Source: CAWCDJ01 sp963778675
GTDB taxonomy: Bacteria; Acidobacteriota; Terriglobia; Bryobacterales; Bryobacteraceae
Assembly (NCBI GenBank): GCA_963778675.1
Contig: CAVZVI010000008.1
Location: forward strand, 372,001 to 436,000
DNA: 64,000 nucleotides
Direction: 5' to 3'
The translations under genes and the position numbers were made by a program. Positions 35,027 to 42,097 of this stretch are shown in pieces; within the stretch, counting starts at the first letter, position 1; every line of letters begins with the position of its first letter. The notes beneath the pieces were generated by a model. The model ran no database searches. It saw only the letters and a list, made by a program, of their open reading frames with translations, and was not told the DNA's origin.

Positions 35027-35048
35027 GGGCAGGCCTCCCGGCCTGCCC
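35027..35048. repeat. dispersed GGCC palindrome (copy 4)
   Basis: GGGCAGGCC-TCCC-GGCCTGCCC, 9-bp perfect arms, between convergent genes; differs from the copy at 26369 only in the loop. Confidence 0.55.
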
Positions 35049-35051
35049 TTC

Positions 35052-35520
35052 TTACTCCAACACGTGAATGTTCTTCTTCGCGCAGATCTCTTTTAAGATT
35101 TTCGGCCACACGCTGACCGTCACTTCTCCCAGGTGCGCCTTCCGCAACAGCAGCATCAGCGTCCGCGCCTGCCCGATGCCGCCGCCGATCGAGAGCGGAA
35201 TCTCGCCGCGCACGATCGCCTGGTGATACGGGTATTCAGAAATCCGTCTGCCCGTCAACTCGAGCTGCTGCTTCAACGTTCCGCGTTCACCCGGATCCCC
35301 ATCGATGACAACTCATGCCGTCGCTTCGTCACCGGATTCCACACCAGAATGTCGCCGTTCAACCCGTGTACCGCCCGGCCGTCGATCGATTTCGTCTCCG
35401 TGACCCAATCGTCGTAGTCCGCTGCGCGCATCTCGTGCGGGTAGCCGTCTTTCAGTGTCCATCCGATCCCGATAATGAAGATCGCCGGAGCCTCTGAATA
35501 TCTACGATACGCCCACGGCG
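35052..35520 (-). pseudogene. asnA: asparagine synthetase A remnant
   Basis: Only the C-terminal third of AsnA (aspartate-ammonia ligase, normally about 330 residues) can be read. The first part, in one frame, reads AIFIIGIGWTLKDGYPHEMRA, then AADYDDW, LNGDILVWNP and LSSMGIRV, which are the conserved active-site segments. At about 35279 one base is missing (GAACG before TTGAAG), and the frame changes to LKQQLELTG ... YHQAIVRGEIPLSIGGGIGQ ... LLLRKAHLGEV, ending at 35052. Upstream, family similarity stops near 35505, right at the end of the neighbouring hydrolase gene, so about 200 N-terminal residues including most of the aminoacyl-tRNA-synthetase-like fold are gone. It cannot make a functional enzyme. 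The intact end suggests a recent loss or a rearrangement that brought in the hydrolase gene. Confidence 0.8.
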
Positions 35521-35538
35521 AGGTGGTGCAAGGGGTGT

Positions 35539-37398
35539 TTACCGTGCCGTTCGCACCTCGACTTTCAGGCAGGACGCGGCATTTGCCGTACGGTAGACGC
35601 GCTCTGTGGCCTTGACGAAGTCGGCGGCTTTGGCATTGTAGATATCCTCGAACTTCTGGGGATTGCGGTCGGCCAGCGGGAACCAGGAGCTCTGGATCTG
35701 GATCATCATGCGGTGGCCTTTGCGGAAAGCATGGTTGATGTCGGGCATCGTGTATTCGACCTTTTCCACCTTGCCCGGCGTGAACGGTTCGGGCTTGGAG
35801 TAGCTGTGGCGGAACTTGCCGCGGAAGATTTCGCCGCGAATCAATTGCTGGTAGCCACCCATGTGCACTCCGGCGGGATTCGGGGAGGGGTCGGGATAAT
35901 CCTCCGGATAGACGTCGATCAGTTTCACGACCCAGTCGGAATCCGTGCCTGAGGTGGATACAAACAGCGACGGGGTCAGGGGTCCGGCCAGCGTCACATC
36001 TTCGGTGAGTTCGCCGGTCTCGTAGGTCAGAACATCGGTCCGCGTGGAAGCGAAGCGCTGGTCTTCCACCATGTGTTCCCGGGTCATGCCGGGCGCCTGC
36101 CCGTTGATGTACGGCACGGGTTTCGCGGGGTCGCTGACATATTCGTCATAGGCGGTACCGGTTGCGGAGGGCGGGTCGAAGCTCAACTTGCCGTCCGCCC
36201 GCAGGTAGATCGCTTTGGGCTGCGCGTCTCTGGGCGGCCACGCGTCCTCGCGGCGCCACTGGTTCGTGCCGGTCTCGAAGACGAAGGCCTCGGGCAGGTT
36301 GGGCTCGCCCTTGCCTTTCAGCCAGTACTCGAAGAACGGAAACTCGATCTCGTTGCGATAGAACTCGGCCGTCTTGGACCCGAATCGGACATTGCCGAGC
36401 GCGTCGCCCTCGCTGCGCGCCCATCCACCGTGGAACCACGGACCCATCACCAGAATGTTATTCGCGCCGGGGCTGTTCTTCTCGATCTCCTTATACGTGT
36501 TGAGCGCGCCGAAGAGGTCCTCGGCGTCGAACCATCCGCCCACGGTCATGACCGCAGGCTTGATGTTTTTCAGGTGGCGGCGCAGGTCGCGCGCCTGCCA
36601 GAACTCGTCGTATGTGCCGTGCTGCATCATCTCGGTCCAGAAGGGCACGTCGTGCTTGTAATACTTCTCGTTGACGTTGGAGAGAGGCCCCAGCGAGAGG
36701 AAGAAGCTGTAGGCATCCGGGCCGGGGGCGGCATTCGGCTGCGCCGCGGCGGGCGGCGGCAGCACCGGTTCGGGGCGCGGGTGCCCGAAGCCGCTGAAAA
36801 AGCGGTAGGCGTGCGGCAGGTAGAGGGCGCCGTTGTGATGGAAGTCGTCGCCTACGAACCAGTCGGCGATGGGCGCCTGCGGCGACGCCGCTTTCAGCGC
36901 CGGATGAGCGTCAATGATCCCCGCGGCGGTGTAGAACCCAGGGTACGAGATTCCCCACATCCCCACCTTGCCGTTGTTCGGCACGTGATGGATGAGCCAC
37001 TCGATGGTGTCGTAGGTGTCGGAGCTTTCGTCCACATCCTGGGGTCCGCGCTTGTGATCGATCTGCGGCCGCATGTCCATGAAATCGCCTTCCGACATGT
37101 ACCGCCCGCGCACATCCTGGTACACGAAGACGAAGCCTTCGCGTGCGAACTTCTCCGACGGCCCCAGGCTCGGCTTGTAGTTGTCGACCCCGTATGGCCC
37201 TACGTTGTAGGGCGTGCGGTCGAGCATGATGGGGAACTGCTGCGAGGAGTCCTTGGGGACGTAGACGGACGTGAACAGGTGCTTTCCATCCCGCATCGGA
37301 ATCCGGTATTCATACTTGGTGTAGTGGGCTCTGATATACTCCAGGCCCTGGGCAAAGCATGCGCAGGCGAGCAACTGCAGAATCAGTAGGCGTTTCAT
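35539..37398 (-). CDS. CocE/NonD-family hydrolase (X-Pro dipeptidyl-peptidase S15-like)
   Basis: 619 residues with signal peptide MKRLLILQLLACACFAQG. The alpha/beta-hydrolase core shows RTPYNVGPYG, DVRGRYMSEG (oxyanion region) and the nucleophile elbow GMWGISYPG (Ser151). The acid Asp lies in the GGWFDAEDLFG region and the His in VMGPWFHGGWA. The C-terminal jelly-roll domain (PADIxHAFRKGHR-like MPDINHAFRKGHRMMIQIQSSWFP) is the feature of cocaine esterase and glutaryl-7-ACA acylase relatives. Substrates are esters, amides or X-Pro peptides; the family does not allow a sharper guess. An insertion of Pro/Ala-rich residues (VLPPPAAAQPNAAPG) lies near residue 215. A possible -10 TACTCT (37415-37410) is 11 bases before the ATG. 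Confidence 0.88.
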   Translation of the reverse strand: MKRLLILQLLACACFAQGLEYIRAHYTKYEYRIPMRDGKHLFTSVYVPKDSSQQFPIMLDRTPYNVGPYGVDNYKPSLGPSEKFAREGFVFVYQDVRGRYMSEGDFMDMRPQIDHKRGPQDVDESSDTYDTIEWLIHHVPNNGKVGMWGISYPGFYTAAGIIDAHPALKAASPQAPIADWFVGDDFHHNGALYLPHAYRFFSGFGHPRPEPVLPPPAAAQPNAAPGPDAYSFFLSLGPLSNVNEKYYKHDVPFWTEMMQHGTYDEFWQARDLRRHLKNIKPAVMTVGGWFDAEDLFGALNTYKEIEKNSPGANNILVMGPWFHGGWARSEGDALGNVRFGSKTAEFYRNEIEFPFFEYWLKGKGEPNLPEAFVFETGTNQWRREDAWPPRDAQPKAIYLRADGKLSFDPPSATGTAYDEYVSDPAKPVPYINGQAPGMTREHMVEDQRFASTRTDVLTYETGELTEDVTLAGPLTPSLFVSTSGTDSDWVVKLIDVYPEDYPDPSPNPAGVHMGGYQQLIRGEIFRGKFRHSYSKPEPFTPGKVEKVEYTMPDINHAFRKGHRMMIQIQSSWFPLADRNPQKFEDIYNAKAADFVKATERVYRTANAASCLKVEVRTAR

Positions 37399-37509
37399 AG
37401 AGAATCATCAGAGTACACTGCTTTCGTCCCGGCGGGGTGAGCGGCCGGTTGCCGCCCGCGCTAGAATATTGACGACATCGGTATCCTGTTTTTCCGAAAG
37501 GGGCGTGAT

Positions 37510-37779
37510 ATGTTCCGCAAATCAGCCGGATTCAAGGCCCAGTATCAGGATATGACCCTCTTCGTTGCCCCCGACTTCGACGAATGGAGAATCTTCGTCC
37601 ACGGCCCGGGCGGCATCATTCACGGCGGCCGCCTTTTCACGGAAGCCAAGGCGAAAGAGTGCGCCTGCAACATCATCGAGAGTTACCTGCGAGAGGAGAA
37701 ACACGAACCTGTGGCCGTCGCCGTAGCGGTAGAGTGGCAGCCGCTCGAACCCGGAGAGTGGCTGAACTGGCGGCCCTGA
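37510..37779 (+). CDS. small conserved-looking cytoplasmic protein, unknown
   Basis: 89 residues from ATG 37510, with GAAAGGGG about eight bases upstream. I do not recognise a family. The protein has no signal peptide or membrane segment. It reads as a compact alpha/beta domain: MTLFVAPDFDEWRIFVHGPGG as beta strands, FTEAKAKECACNIIESYLREEK as one amphipathic helix with two Cys, then VAVAVAVEWQPL as a strand, finishing with a Trp-rich tail (EWLNWRP). Composition and codon use match its neighbours, and the ribosome site is good, so I take it as a true gene. It lies alone between the divergent hydrolase and the sugar operon. Confidence 0.6.
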   Translation: MFRKSAGFKAQYQDMTLFVAPDFDEWRIFVHGPGGIIHGGRLFTEAKAKECACNIIESYLREEKHEPVAVAVAVEWQPLEPGEWLNWRP

Positions 37780-37832
37780 CCCCACGCCTTATTGTCAGGC
37801 CCGCCTTGTCAGGTGGTATGGTTGTCCATTAG

Positions 37833-38921
37833 ATGAGAAGGATCCTGGCAAGCGTTGTCTTCTGCGCCATCGCGTCCGCGGCGGACTGGCAGATCGGTCC
37901 GTTCCAACGCCCGGCGGAGGGCAACCCGGTAATCACTCCGCTGAAGCAATCTCTCTTCGACTGTCCCATGCGCGGCAAACCCGTGCACTGGGAGGCGCTG
38001 CACACGTTTAACCCCGCGGCAGTGGTCCGCAATGGGAAGATCTACGTCATTTACCGGGCGGAGGACGATACCGGCGAGATGGCGATTGGGCTGCACACCT
38101 CGCGCCTGGGGCTCGCCGAGAGCGCCGACGGCATCCACTTCACCCGCCGCGCTACCCCGGTCCTTTATCCTGCCAAGGATGCCCAGCGGGAGCGCGAGTG
38201 GGAGGGCGGTTGCGAGGACCCCCGGATCGTCGAGAGCGAAGACGGGACCTACGTTCTCACGTACACCCAGTGGAACCGCAAGAAGACCGACGCCGCCATC
38301 GCCACGTCGAAGGATTTGCTCAAGTGGACCAAGCATGGTCCCGCGCTGGGGACGGAGGGCAAATACGGGGCGCTCTCCTATAAATCCGCGGGCATCGTTT
38401 GCGCGCTCCGGCAGGGGCGTCTGAAAGCCGTGAAAATTCGCGGCAAGTACTGGATGTATTGGGGAGAGGTCACGGTCCGCCTCGCGACCTCGGATGACCT
38501 GGTGCACTGGAAGCCGGTCGAGGATGACGAAGGAAATCCGGTCGTGGTGCTGGCGAAGCGCTCCGGCCGGTTCGATAGCTCGTTTCCCGAAGTAGGCCCC
38601 CCGCCCGTACTCACCAGCCGCGGAATCGTAGTCCTCTACAACGGCAAGAACGCGCCGGAGGACGGCGACCCGAATCTCGGCCCCAATGCTTACGCCGCGG
38701 GCGAAGCTCTGTTTGACGCTGACAATCCGGCCAAGCTGATCGCCCGTACGGATTCCCCGGTCTTCCGGCCCGAAATGCCCTTCGAGAAGACCGGCCAGTA
38801 CGCCGCAGGAACCACCTTCACCGAGGGCCTGGTTTACTTTAAGAACCGCTGGTTCCTCTACTACGGATGTGCCGACTCGATGGTTGGTGTCGCGATCTCC
38901 GATTCAGTCCATGGCTTCTAG
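37833..38921 (+). CDS. GH130-like five-bladed propeller glycosidase/phosphorylase, exported
   Basis: 362 residues with signal peptide MRRILASVVFCAIASAADW. Family 130 traits: FNPAAVVRNGKIYVIYRAEDD near residue 62, the GCEDPRIVESEDGTYVLTYT block (conserved Glu-Asp-Pro-Arg) near 128, and EVGPPPVLTSRGIVVLYNG near 252. GH130 proteins cleave or phosphorolyse beta-mannosides; an exported member would more likely be a hydrolase because periplasmic phosphate-sugar products are unusual (inference). It is the first gene of an operon: the sialidase gene starts 11 bases before its stop. Which activity it adds to the sialidase-aldolase-transporter set is open; trimming mannose-containing glycans is one possibility. 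Confidence 0.78.
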   Translation: MRRILASVVFCAIASAADWQIGPFQRPAEGNPVITPLKQSLFDCPMRGKPVHWEALHTFNPAAVVRNGKIYVIYRAEDDTGEMAIGLHTSRLGLAESADGIHFTRRATPVLYPAKDAQREREWEGGCEDPRIVESEDGTYVLTYTQWNRKKTDAAIATSKDLLKWTKHGPALGTEGKYGALSYKSAGIVCALRQGRLKAVKIRGKYWMYWGEVTVRLATSDDLVHWKPVEDDEGNPVVVLAKRSGRFDSSFPEVGPPPVLTSRGIVVLYNGKNAPEDGDPNLGPNAYAAGEALFDADNPAKLIARTDSPVFRPEMPFEKTGQYAAGTTFTEGLVYFKNRWFLYYGCADSMVGVAISDSVHGF

Positions 38922-40014
38922 ACCGCTTCTGGCAGCCCTCCTATTTGCCGGCTTTGCCGGCGCCCTGGCTGCAGGCCAGTTCACCCAAACCGATGTCTAT
39001 GTCGCGGGGGAAGGGGGCTACCACACGTACCGGATCCCGGCCCTGACCGTCAGCACCAAAGGCACGCTGCTGGCGTTTTCGGAAGGCCGCCGCGACTCGG
39101 CGGGCGATTCCGGCGATATCGATGTCGTGCTGCGCCGGAGTTTCGACCGGGGCAAGACCTGGTCGCCTCTCCAGGTCGTTGCGGACGAGGCCGGCGACAC
39201 CATCGGCAATCCCACCCCCGTCGTAGAACGGAAGACCGGCACGATCTTCCTGCTGCTCACACGCAACCCCGGCCGGGTTACCGAGAGCCAGATCATCCAG
39301 GGCGCCGCGCCCGGCCGCACGGTGTGGATCACGCATAGCACAGACGACGGCGCCACCTGGGCCAGGCCGTTGGAGATCACGGCGCAGGTGAAGGACCCCG
39401 ATTGGACGTGGTACGCTACCGGCCCCGGAAACGGCATTCAGCTTCGCAGCGGGCGGCTGGTGGTCCCCTGCGACCACAACACGCGAGATGGCCGGCGCTT
39501 CTCACATGTGATCTACAGCGACGACGGCGGCAAGACCTGGCGGATCGGCGGCATCGCCGGGGAGAAGACGAACGAATCGGCAGTGGCCGAGCTGAAGAAC
39601 GGCGACCTGCTGCTGAACATGCGCAGCTACCACGGCAAGAACCGGCGCGCCATCCAACGCAGCCGCGATGGCGGCCTGACCTGGTCGCCCCTGGAACTGG
39701 ATGAGACGTTGATCGAGCCGGTGTGCGAAGCGAGCCTGGTGGCCGCCGTGCCTCCCGGTAAAAAGAGCAACGGCCGGCTGCTGTTCTCGAATCCCGCAGC
39801 CACCACGCGCACCCACATGACCGTGCGCCTGAGCAAAGACGGCGGCCGCACGTGGTCCGCGTCGCGATTGGTGGATGGCGGTCCCTCGGCTTATTCGTCT
39901 CTGGCCGTGTTGCGCGACGGCACGGTAGGGCTTCTCTATGAACATGGAGACCAGAATCCGTACATGAAGATCACGTTCGCGCATTTCGATATCTCGTGGG
40001 TCGAAGGCAAATAG
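38911..40014 (+). CDS. exported sialidase (GH33-like, BNR repeats)
   Basis: 367 residues; I start at ATG 38911, which gives a clean signal peptide (MASRPLLAALLFAGFAGALAAG); the longer frame adds 14 residues encoded inside the previous gene. The Arg-containing YRIP motif (GYHTYRIPAL) is followed by five Asp boxes: SFDRGKTW, STDDGATW, SDDGGKTW, SRDGGLTW and SKDGGRTW. This is the usual design of bacterial exo-sialidases, where the YRIP Arg and two further Arg bind the carboxylate. The acid Asp may lie in SAGDSGDIDVVLRRS and the Glu in EPVCEASLV. Expected role: release of terminal sialic or related ulosonic acid from glycans in the periplasm or outside. Next gene follows after two bases. Confidence 0.85.
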   Translation: MASRPLLAALLFAGFAGALAAGQFTQTDVYVAGEGGYHTYRIPALTVSTKGTLLAFSEGRRDSAGDSGDIDVVLRRSFDRGKTWSPLQVVADEAGDTIGNPTPVVERKTGTIFLLLTRNPGRVTESQIIQGAAPGRTVWITHSTDDGATWARPLEITAQVKDPDWTWYATGPGNGIQLRSGRLVVPCDHNTRDGRRFSHVIYSDDGGKTWRIGGIAGEKTNESAVAELKNGDLLLNMRSYHGKNRRAIQRSRDGGLTWSPLELDETLIEPVCEASLVAAVPPGKKSNGRLLFSNPAATTRTHMTVRLSKDGGRTWSASRLVDGGPSAYSSLAVLRDGTVGLLYEHGDQNPYMKITFAHFDISWVEGK

Positions 40015-40016
40015 AG

Positions 40017-40892
40017 ATGGAGATGGGAATCCTCGAAGGAATCATCCCGGCCACCGTCACTCCCTTTGATGCCGGGGAGCGCTTTGTGCCCGCGGCTTAC
40101 GAAGCGCTCCTCGAGCGCCTGTACGAGGCTGGCGTGCACGGGGTGTATGTCTGCGGAGGCACCGGCGAAGGCCTGCTGCAGCCGGTCGCGCAGCGCAAGC
40201 AGGTAGCCGAGGCCGCGGTCAAGAACTCGCCGGCGGGCAAGACCGTGATCGTGCACGTGGGCGCCTTTCGCACCGCGGACGCGGTAGATCTGGCGAAGCA
40301 CGCGGGCCGCGCCGGCGCCGCGGCCGTAAGCGCACTGCCGCCGCTCGGAGCATACTCTTTCGCTGAGGTCCGCGCGTACTACGAAGCCATCGCCGCGGCA
40401 AGCGACGTGCCTCTGCTCGTCTACTTCTTCCCTGAATCGTACCCTGGAGTCGCTACCGCACAGCAGGTGCTGGATCTATGCGCGCTGCCCAACGTGGCGG
40501 GTCTCAAGTACACGGATTTCGACCTGTACCGGCTCCGGAATATCAAACAGACCGGCGCCGTCCTGTTCAACGGCCGGGACGAAGTGCTGGCGCCCGGCCT
40601 CATGATGGGCGCCGACGGCGGGATCGGCACCTTCTACAACGTGCTGCCCGAACTCTTCGTAGACCTCTATGACCGGACGCGGCGCGGCGATTGGGAAGGC
40701 GCCCGCTCCGTGCAGGACTCCATCAACCAGGTGATCCGCATCACGCTCGAGTTTCCGTGCTTTCCGGCGATCAAAGAGATCCTGCGATGGAAGGGAATCG
40801 ACTGCGGGCCGTGCATTCGTCCGCGGGGCGAACTGACCTCCGCGCAAGCCTCGGACCTGCGCCAGCGGCTGGAAGGCTGCGGCCTCGCATGA
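40017..40892 (+). CDS. DHDPS/N-acetylneuraminate-lyase family aldolase
   Basis: 291 residues from ATG 40017, two bases after the sialidase stop (a second ATG lies at 40023). TIM-barrel aldolase with Schiff-base lysine in GLKYTDFD (Lys164), catalytic Tyr in LLVYFFPES (Tyr136) and the carboxylate-binding loop as GGTGEG (48-52) in place of the GSTGE of DapA. Family members cleave or form C-C bonds next to a 2-keto acid: N-acetylneuraminate lyase, dihydrodipicolinate synthase, KDG aldolase. Position behind a sialidase and before a sugar-acid transporter favours N-acetylneuraminate lyase or a relative acting on another ulosonic acid. No leader peptide, so cytoplasmic. It overlaps the transporter gene by four bases. 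Confidence 0.82.
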   Translation: MEMGILEGIIPATVTPFDAGERFVPAAYEALLERLYEAGVHGVYVCGGTGEGLLQPVAQRKQVAEAAVKNSPAGKTVIVHVGAFRTADAVDLAKHAGRAGAAAVSALPPLGAYSFAEVRAYYEAIAAASDVPLLVYFFPESYPGVATAQQVLDLCALPNVAGLKYTDFDLYRLRNIKQTGAVLFNGRDEVLAPGLMMGADGGIGTFYNVLPELFVDLYDRTRRGDWEGARSVQDSINQVIRITLEFPCFPAIKEILRWKGIDCGPCIRPRGELTSAQASDLRQRLEGCGLA

Positions 40893-42097
40893 AGCTCCGG
40901 CAGTACGGCTGGATCCTGGTCGCGCTGCTCTGGGTGGTCGCGCTGCTCAACTATGTCGACCGCCAGGTGATCTTCTCGCTGTTCCCGCTGCTCTCTTCGG
41001 AGCTTCATCTTTCCAGCGTGCAACTCGGGCTCCTCAGCACGGTCTTCCTGTGGATCTACGGAATCCTGAGCCCCTTCTCGGGGTACGTGGCGGACCGCTT
41101 CGGGCGCGGACGCCTGATCACCATCAGCCTGATGGTCTGGAGCGCCGTGACGCTGGCCACCGGTGCCTCCCGCACATTCACGCAGTTACTCGCCGCCCGC
41201 GCCGTCATGGGAGTCAGCGAAGCCTGTTACCTGCCGGCCGCGCTCGCCAAGATCACGGAGTACCACGGCAGCCGCACGCGCTCTCTCGCCGTCGGTATCC
41301 ATCAGAGCGGCCTCTATGCCGGGCTGATCATTGGGGGCGTGGCGGGCGGCTGGGCCGGCGAGACCTACGGTTGGCGCGTTCCGTTCTTAGTGCTGGGCGC
41401 GGTGGGGATTCTGTATGTAATGGTTGTGGCCGGGTTCTTTCACCGCGAACCGCCTCCGCCGGATCACAAGGCCGCGACGCCGCTCGACTTCCGCGCCGCC
41501 GTAACTCAGTTGTTCCGCCTGCCCGGGTTTGGGACGATGACGGCCGTGTTCTCGGCGGCAGGCATTGCCAACTGGCTGGTGTATACGTGGCTGCCGCTCT
41601 ACCTCTATGAGCGGTTTGGAATGAGTCTGGCCGTGGCCGGCTTCACCGCGACCTTCTACATCCAGGTGGCAAGCGCCGGCGGCATCATTCTCGGTGGCTG
41701 GCTGGCCGATCGCTGGAGCGGCGCCACCAACCTGGGCCGCCTCTACACCCAGGTATTCGGCGTCATGCTGGCCGGCCCCTTCCTGTTTCTGCTGGGCCAC
41801 ACGGGCTCACGCGGGGTATTGATCGCCGCGCTGATCCTGTTCGGCGCGGGGCGCGGCTTCTACGACTGCAACACCATGCCGGTGCTGTGCCAGATCGCGC
41901 GCGACGATCTGCGCAGCACCGGCTACGGAATCTTCAACTTCGCGGCATGCATCGCGGGAGGCGTCGTGGCGGCCATGGCCGGAGCGTTGAAGAACGTGCT
42001 GGGGCTTTCGGGCGCCTTCGAGATCGCCGCCGGGATTCTGTTCGTTTCCGGCCTGCTGCTGTTCAGGATTCGGAAGACGATCAGCGCGCAGCCCTAG
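40889..42097 (+). CDS. MFS transporter, probable sugar-acid importer
   Basis: 402 residues; start ATG 40889 overlaps the aldolase stop (ATGA); the upstream open frame is a shadow of the aldolase gene. About twelve membrane helices. NYVDRQVIFSLFPLL in the first helix and GYVADRFGRGRL (MFS motif A between helices 2 and 3) are typical of the anion:cation symporter/sialate and hexuronate group; R-A-x-x-G-x-x-E follows as RAVMGVSEACYLPAA. By position it would import the product released by the sialidase for cleavage by the aldolase. It ends convergently with the permease gene: both stop codons share the bases CTAG. Confidence 0.82.
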   Translation: MKLRQYGWILVALLWVVALLNYVDRQVIFSLFPLLSSELHLSSVQLGLLSTVFLWIYGILSPFSGYVADRFGRGRLITISLMVWSAVTLATGASRTFTQLLAARAVMGVSEACYLPAALAKITEYHGSRTRSLAVGIHQSGLYAGLIIGGVAGGWAGETYGWRVPFLVLGAVGILYVMVVAGFFHREPPPPDHKAATPLDFRAAVTQLFRLPGFGTMTAVFSAAGIANWLVYTWLPLYLYERFGMSLAVAGFTATFYIQVASAGGIILGGWLADRWSGATNLGRLYTQVFGVMLAGPFLFLLGHTGSRGVLIAALILFGAGRGFYDCNTMPVLCQIARDDLRSTGYGIFNFAACIAGGVVAAMAGALKNVLGLSGAFEIAAGILFVSGLLLFRIRKTISAQP

